Assembly (NCBI GenBank): GCA_016717855.1
Contig: JADKEV010000007.1
Coordinates: 80,001 to 144,000 of the forward strand
Source of the DNA: Betaproteobacteria bacterium
GTDB taxonomy: Bacteria; Pseudomonadota; Gammaproteobacteria; Burkholderiales; Casimicrobiaceae
Reading direction: 5' to 3'
DNA length: 64,000 bases
In this document: positions 59,921 through 64,000 of the stretch, in pieces
Layout of the letters: each line of letters opens with the position of its first letter
Numbering within the stretch: position 1 is the stretch's first letter
The notes under the pieces: generated by a model
The model's database searches: none
What the model saw: only the letters and a program-made list of their open reading frames with translations
What the model was told of the DNA's origin: nothing
Translations under genes and position numbers: made by a program

Positions 59921-60961
59921 ATGACGGCACTTCAACAAGCTCCCAGGATCCCCGCCACGCTCATTCCCGGCGACGGCATCGGCCCCGAGATCACCGACGC
60001 GGTCGTCGGCATCCTCGACGCGGCCGGCGCGCCGTTCGACTGGGATGTCCAGCAGGGTGGGCTGCCCGCGATCAAGGAGCACGGCGATCCCTTGCCGCAG
60101 CCGCTGCTCGCCAGCATCCGCCGCACGCGGCTGGCGCTAAAAGGCCCGCTGACGACACCGGTCGGCGGCGGCTTCCGCTCGGTCAATGTCCGGCTCCGCG
60201 AGGAGTTCGAGCTGTACGCGAACGTTCGCCCCGGCCGCACTCTGCTCGCGGGCGGGCGTTACGAAGACATCGACGTGGTGCTGATCCGCGAGAATCTCGA
60301 AGGTCTGTACGTCGCATTCGAGCACTACGTCGCCATCGGCGACGACCCGCATGCGGTCGCGCTGGGTTCGGGCATCAACACCCGCGCGGGCTGCCGGCGA
60401 ATCGCGAAATACGCGTTCGAGTACGCGCTCAGGAACGGCCGCAAGAAAGTCACGATCGTGCACAAGGCGAACGTGATGAAGATCCTGACCGGCCTCTTCC
60501 TCGAGACCGCGCGCGAGGTGGCGAAAGAGTATGAAGGCCGCGTCGAGGTCAACGACCGTATCGTCGACGCGTGCGCGATGCAGCTCGTGCTCAACCCGTG
60601 GCAGTTCGACGTGATCGTGGCGACCAACCTGTTCGGCGACATCCTGTCCGACGAGATCGCCGGCCTGGTGGGCGGCCTGGGCATGGCGCCCGGGGCGAAC
60701 ATCGGCGTCGACACCGCGATCTTCGAAGCGGTCCACGGCTCGGCGCCGGACATCGCCGGCAAGGGCATCGCCAATCCGACGGCGCTGCTGCTGGCCGCGT
60801 GCATGATGCTCGATCATGTCGAGCGGCGCGAGACGGCCGCGCGGATACGCGGGGCGATCGACCTCACGCTCCGCGTCGACCACATCCGCACCGGCGACCT
60901 GGGTGGCAAGGCAACCACCAGGGAATACGCCGCAGCCGTCGCGCGCAACCTGGCGGCGTAG
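59921..60961 (+). CDS. NAD-dependent isocitrate dehydrogenase / isopropylmalate dehydrogenase family
   Basis: Beta-decarboxylating dehydrogenase of 346 residues. The nucleotide start is IPGDGIGPEIT (about 15-25), the substrate region RENLEGLYVAFEHYV, NLFGDILSDEIAGLVGGLGMAPGANIG the metal-binding part, and HGSAPDIAGKG the C-terminal block. The residues match NAD-linked isocitrate dehydrogenases more than LeuB. It has the same fold as the tartrate dehydrogenase-like gene at 994-2061 but a shorter insert. Its stop touches the first copy of the composite repeat. Confidence 0.88.
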   Translation: MTALQQAPRIPATLIPGDGIGPEITDAVVGILDAAGAPFDWDVQQGGLPAIKEHGDPLPQPLLASIRRTRLALKGPLTTPVGGGFRSVNVRLREEFELYANVRPGRTLLAGGRYEDIDVVLIRENLEGLYVAFEHYVAIGDDPHAVALGSGINTRAGCRRIAKYAFEYALRNGRKKVTIVHKANVMKILTGLFLETAREVAKEYEGRVEVNDRIVDACAMQLVLNPWQFDVIVATNLFGDILSDEIAGLVGGLGMAPGANIGVDTAIFEAVHGSAPDIAGKGIANPTALLLAACMMLDHVERRETAARIRGAIDLTLRVDHIRTGDLGGKATTREYAAAVARNLAA

Positions 60962-60988
60962 GATGGGTCGAGCGCAGCGACACCCATC
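60961..60988 (+). repeat. Intergenic repeat, copy 1
   Basis: A 28-base unit beginning GGATGGGTCGAGCGCAGCGA and closing with ACCCATC, so that GATGGGT and ACCCATC can pair around the middle. The second copy at 61056-61083 differs at one base. It starts at the last base of the stop codon. Confidence 0.8.
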
Positions 60989-61018
60989 ATCGCCTTCGGA
61001 GAACCACCCCTCACCCCA

Positions 61019-61044
61019 CCCTCTCCCCGCAAGCGGGGCGAGGG
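61019..61044. repeat. G/C hairpin inside the intergenic repeat
   Basis: A 12-base arm (CCCTCTCCCCGC), a 2-base AA loop and a complementary arm (GCGGGGCGAGGG), with one mismatch. It resembles the CCTCTCCC-GGGAGAGG type intergenic repeats seen in many proteobacteria. No T run follows, so a simple terminator is not shown. Confidence 0.7.
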
Positions 61045-61055
61045 AGCACGACGTA

Positions 61056-61083
61056 GGATGGGTCGAGCGCAGCGATACCCATC
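61056..61083 (+). repeat. Intergenic repeat, copy 2
   Basis: Second copy of the 28-base unit at 60961-60988, same orientation, one C-to-T change. The two copies flank the G/C hairpin, giving a repeat-hairpin-repeat element. Confidence 0.8.
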
Positions 61084-61141
61084 ACTGCGAACGGATCGAA
61101 ATGCAGTTGCCGAGACAGGCGGCCCCGGCGAAAATGACAAC

Positions 61142-62108
61142 ATGAAGATCCCGATGCTCATCGCAGCGCTCGTCGGCCTCAGCCTCGCCGCCGGCTGCGC
61201 CAAGCAGGATACCGGCATGATTCCCGGCTACGCCGAGGCCGACTACGTCCGGCTGACCGCGCCCATCGCCGGCACTCTGGTCAAGCTGCATCTGCAACGC
61301 GGCGACGCGGCGCCCGCTGGTGCCCCGGCCTTCGTGCTGGAGCAAGCGAGCGAAGCCGCGGCGCGGCAGGAAGCGGAGTTCCGGATCGAGCGCGCCCGCG
61401 CGCAACTGGCAAACCTGAAAAAGGGCAAGCGGCCCGACGAACTCGCCGCAGTCCGGGCGCAGTTGGCGCAGGCGAACGCGGCGCTGGCGCTGGCCGCGGC
61501 CGACTTCGCGCGCGACCAGAAGCTGGTGGCCGACAAGTTCATCGCCCCGGCGCGCCTGGACGCCACGCGCTCGGCGCTGGCGCAGGCGCAGGCGCGGGTC
61601 GACGAATTGCGCGCGCAGCTGCGCACCGCCGAGACCGGCGCGCGGCCCGACGAAATCCGTGCCGCCGAAAAGGACGTGAGCGCCGCCGAAGCCCAGCTCG
61701 TACAGGCAGGCTGGCGCGTTGACCAGAAGACGCAGAGCACCCCGGTGGCCGGCGACGTTACCGATGTGATGTACCGCGAAGGCGAATGACAGCCCGGTCG
61801 TCACGCTGCTGCCGCCGGGTAACATCAAGGCGCGGTTCTTCATCCCGGAAACCCTGCTGGGCAGCGTACGGCTGGGGCAAGGCGTCACCATCCACTGCGA
61901 CGGCTGCGGCGCGCCCATCAACGGCGCGATCAGCTACATTTCGCGCGAGGCCGAGTACACCTCGCCCATCATCTACAGCAAGGAAAACCGCGCCACGCTG
62001 GTGTTCATGATCGAAGCCAGGCCAGAGCCGGGCGACGCGAAGCGCCTGCATCCGGGGCAGCCGCTGGAACTGCGCCTGGCCGACGCGCCCCCGAAAAAGG
62101 CCGCATGA
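61142..62108 (+). pseudogene. HlyD-type periplasmic adaptor lipoprotein, frameshifted
   Basis: Membrane-fusion protein of an export system. The ATG at 61142 starts a lipoprotein signal (MKIPMLIAALVGLSLAAGCAK). A barrel-sandwich part (VRLTAPIAGTLVKLHLQRGD) and a long coiled coil (EAEFRIERARAQLANLKKGK and later) follow. The frame stops at TGA 61787 just after VMYREGE; the protein resumes in another frame at SPVVTLLPPGNIKARFFIPE (from 61791) and runs to the stop at 62106. Normal members read EGEWVxAGxPVV here, so about 11 bases seem missing. The stop overlaps the ABC ATPase start. Confidence 0.82.
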
Positions 62109-63049
62109 GCGCGCCGGCCGCCGCGGCCATCATCGACGTCCACGGCCTGACCAAGCGCTTCGGCGATCGCGTCGTCGTCGACCACTTCGACATGCGGGTC
62201 ACGCGGGGCCGCATCTACGGCTTCCTCGGGCCCAACGGCAGCGGCAAGACCACGACCATCCGGATGTTGTGCGGGCTGCTCACGCCGGACGAAGGCGAAG
62301 GCACCTGCCTGGGCTACGACATCCGCAAGGAGGCGGCGCTGATCAAGCGCGAAGTCGGCTACATGACGCAACGATTCGGCCTGTATGAAGACCTGAGCAT
62401 CGAAGAGAACCTGGACTTCATCGCGCGCGTGTACGCGGTCGAGGGGCGCGCCGCCAAGGTCAAGGCGACGCTGGAACGGCTGGGCCTCCACAGCCGCCGC
62501 AGGCAGCTCGCCGGCATGCTCTCCGGCGGCTGGAAGCAGCGGCTGGCGCTGGCCGCCTGCCTGATCCACGATCCGCAATTGCTGTTGCTCGACGAACCGA
62601 CCGCCGGCGTCGACCCGGCCGCGCGCCGCGACTTCTGGGACGAGATCCACGACCTCGCGGCGGCGGGACTCACGGTGCTGGTGTCCACCCATTACATGGA
62701 CGAAGCCGAGCGCTGCCACGAACTCGCCTACATTTCCTACGGCAAGCTGCTCACCCAGGGTACCGTCGCCGAAGTGATCGCCGGCGCGGGCCTGGTCACC
62801 TGGGCGATCAGCGATGGCGACCTGGTCGCGCTGGGACACGCGTTGCGCGCGGCGCCGGGCATCCGCACCGTCGCGCCGTTCGGGACCACACTGCACGTCA
62901 GCGCCGACGACGAGGCGGGGCTCACCGCCGCACTGGCGCCCTTCCGCTCGGCGGGACTCACGATCAAGCCGATCGAGCCCAGCCTCGAGGACGTGTTCAT
63001 CGCGCTGATGCAAGGCGCGAGCGACAACTTCACGCCGCCCGCGCAATGA
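62105..63049 (+). CDS. ABC transporter ATP-binding protein (YbhF-type, multidrug/ABC-2)
   Basis: ATPase of 314 residues. Walker A is GPNGSGKTTT, the signature is LSGGWKQRLALAACL, and Walker B is LLLLDEPTAGVD. A C-terminal extension of about 80 residues is typical of ABC-2 export ATPases. It overlaps the HlyD stop and the permease start by 4 bases each (ATGA), so HlyD-ATPase-permease form one operon. This layout matches YbhG/YbhF/YbhS/YbhR exporters. Confidence 0.93.
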   Translation: MSAPAAAAIIDVHGLTKRFGDRVVVDHFDMRVTRGRIYGFLGPNGSGKTTTIRMLCGLLTPDEGEGTCLGYDIRKEAALIKREVGYMTQRFGLYEDLSIEENLDFIARVYAVEGRAAKVKATLERLGLHSRRRQLAGMLSGGWKQRLALAACLIHDPQLLLLDEPTAGVDPAARRDFWDEIHDLAAAGLTVLVSTHYMDEAERCHELAYISYGKLLTQGTVAEVIAGAGLVTWAISDGDLVALGHALRAAPGIRTVAPFGTTLHVSADDEAGLTAALAPFRSAGLTIKPIEPSLEDVFIALMQGASDNFTPPAQ

Positions 63050-64000
63050 GCTGGAGCCGCTTCCTCGCCGTGTTGATCAAGGAATTCCGGCAGGTGCGCC
63101 GCGACCGGCTCACCTTCGCGATGATGGTGGGCGTGCCCATCATGCAGCTGATCCTGTTCGGCTTCGCCATCAACAGCGATCCCAAGCACTTGCCGCTGGC
63201 GCTGGTCGACGCCGATCGCAGCGAATTCTCGCGCAGCTTCATCGCCGGCCTGGAGAATTCGGCTTACTTCGAGATCACCGAACGGCCCGCCGGCGAGAAG
63301 GAAGGCGACGCGATGCTGGCCGAGGGCATCGTCCAGTTCGTCCTGGTGATCCCGCCCGACTTTTCCCGCAAGCTGATCCGCGGCGAGCGCCCGGCGATGT
63401 TGCTGGCCGCCGACGCGACCGACCCGGCGGCGACCGGCAATGCGATCGCCGCGATCAACGCCATCGGCCAGCGCAGCATCGGCCGCGAACTGGCCGGCCC
63501 GCTCGCGTCCTTGCGGCCCGCCGAGCAGCCGTTCGAGATCCGCATCCAGCGCCGCTACAACCCCGAAGGGCTGACCCGCTACAACGTCGTCCCGGGCCTG
63601 ATCGGCGTGATCCTGACCATGACCATGGTGATGATGACCGCGCTGGCGATGACCCGCGAGCGGGAGCGCGGCACCATGGAAAACCTGCTGGCGACGCCGG
63701 CCAAGCCGGTCGAGGTGATGTTCGGCAAGATCGTCCCCTACATCCTGATCGGCTACGTGCAGGTGCTGGTCATCCTGGTGGTGGCGCGCCTGCTGTTCGA
63801 CGTGCCGATGGTGGGGAGCCTGGCCCTGCTCTCGGTCGTCCTGGTCGTGTTCATCGCCGCGAACCTGGCGGTGGGCTTCACGTTTTCCACGATCGCCCGC
63901 AACCAGCTGCAGGCGATGCAGCTCACCTTCTTCTTCTTCCTGCCCTCGATGCTGCTCACCGGCTTCATGTTTCCGTTCCGCGGCATGCCCGGCTGGGCGC
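63046..64000 (+). CDS. ABC-2 transporter permease (YbhS/YbhR/YhhJ-type), cut by window end
   Basis: Membrane subunit beginning MSWSRFLAVLIKEFRQVRRD at the ATG at 63046, with the first helix MMVGVPIMQLILFGFAINSD and a large periplasmic loop. Later helices include VPGLIGVILTMTMVMMTALAM and ILIGYVQVLVILVVARLLF, and RERERGTMENLLATPAKP is the ABC-2 core motif. About 318 residues lie in the window, so roughly 55 are missing. It is the third gene of the export operon; a second permease probably follows. Confidence 0.92.
   Translation, partial: MSWSRFLAVLIKEFRQVRRDRLTFAMMVGVPIMQLILFGFAINSDPKHLPLALVDADRSEFSRSFIAGLENSAYFEITERPAGEKEGDAMLAEGIVQFVLVIPPDFSRKLIRGERPAMLLAADATDPAATGNAIAAINAIGQRSIGRELAGPLASLRPAEQPFEIRIQRRYNPEGLTRYNVVPGLIGVILTMTMVMMTALAMTRERERGTMENLLATPAKPVEVMFGKIVPYILIGYVQVLVILVVARLLFDVPMVGSLALLSVVLVVFIAANLAVGFTFSTIARNQLQAMQLTFFFFLPSMLLTGFMFPFRGMPGWA

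Noticed and set aside
60961..61083. CRISPR-like direct repeats
   Set aside because: Only two copies, each internally palindromic, with a hairpin between rather than a spacer; no cas genes nearby.

Overview
The window looks like a G+C-rich betaproteobacterium, most likely Burkholderiales or a close relative. The evidence is a long run with the order ndk-rlmN-pilW-rodZ-ispG-hisS-yfgM-bamB-der-hfq-hflX-hflK-hflC-DUF2065-hisZ-purA, a Bug-family tricarboxylate receptor, a TRAP transporter, tRNA-Leu beside rnr, and an iscR-led Fe-S operon with cysE close by. Most of it is chromosomal housekeeping; I see no phage, integrase, transposase, CRISPR array or rRNA.

Assembly quality limits what can be concluded. 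Two poly-G tracts (3623-3760 and about 50711-50820) look like dark-cycle sequencing artefacts that glue unrelated ends together: a DUF4332 gene is cut at the first, and a methyltransferase and a diguanylate-cyclase-type gene are cut head-on at the second. Gene order across those two points should not be trusted. Several genes carry what look like single small frameshifts: the S8 peptidase, the Bug receptor, the HlyD-like adaptor and the N-terminus of ferredoxin. An EamA gene after dctM is broken.

Layout. 1-3.6 kb: truncated S8 peptidase, a tartrate dehydrogenase-like enzyme divergent from an SDR, a small membrane protein and a cut DUF4332 gene. 3.8-7.3 kb: accA, tilS and the frameshifted Bug receptor. 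7.5-23.7 kb: the long plus-strand core run, mostly joined by ATGA overlaps, ending hisZ-purA-phosphoribosyltransferase. 23.7-27 kb: a NadR-like kinase with a degenerate adenylyltransferase half, then a TPP riboswitch and a TonB-dependent receptor (probable thiamine uptake). 27-29.4 kb, minus strand: a Crp/Fnr regulator, a coupled pair of unknown genes and a lyase remnant. 29.8-33.7 kb: tRNA-Leu(CAG), rnr, a secreted unknown and serB. 33.7-42.3 kb, minus strand: cysE, EamA, then iscR-(second cysteine desulfurase)-iscS-iscU-iscA-hscB-hscA-fdx-iscX, with IscR-type boxes in front of both iscR and cysE.

42.4-50.7 kb: an orphan molybdenum hydroxylase large subunit, TRAP genes dctP-dctQ-dctM, a decayed stretch, a flavin reductase-type gene with a small membrane partner, and the methyltransferase. 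51-57.2 kb: trmJ divergent from suhB, then thiolase, M20 peptidase and HerA-like ATPase. 57.2-59.7 kb, minus strand: lactonase, glutathione transferase and class II aldolase. 59.9-64 kb: NAD-type isocitrate dehydrogenase family gene, a composite intergenic repeat, and a HlyD-ATPase-permease export operon cut by the window end.

Functionally the best-defined unit is sulphur and iron-sulphur supply: CysE makes O-acetylserine for cysteine, the desulfurases draw sulphur from cysteine, IscU/IscA/HscBA/Fdx build and deliver clusters, and IscR probably controls both ends.
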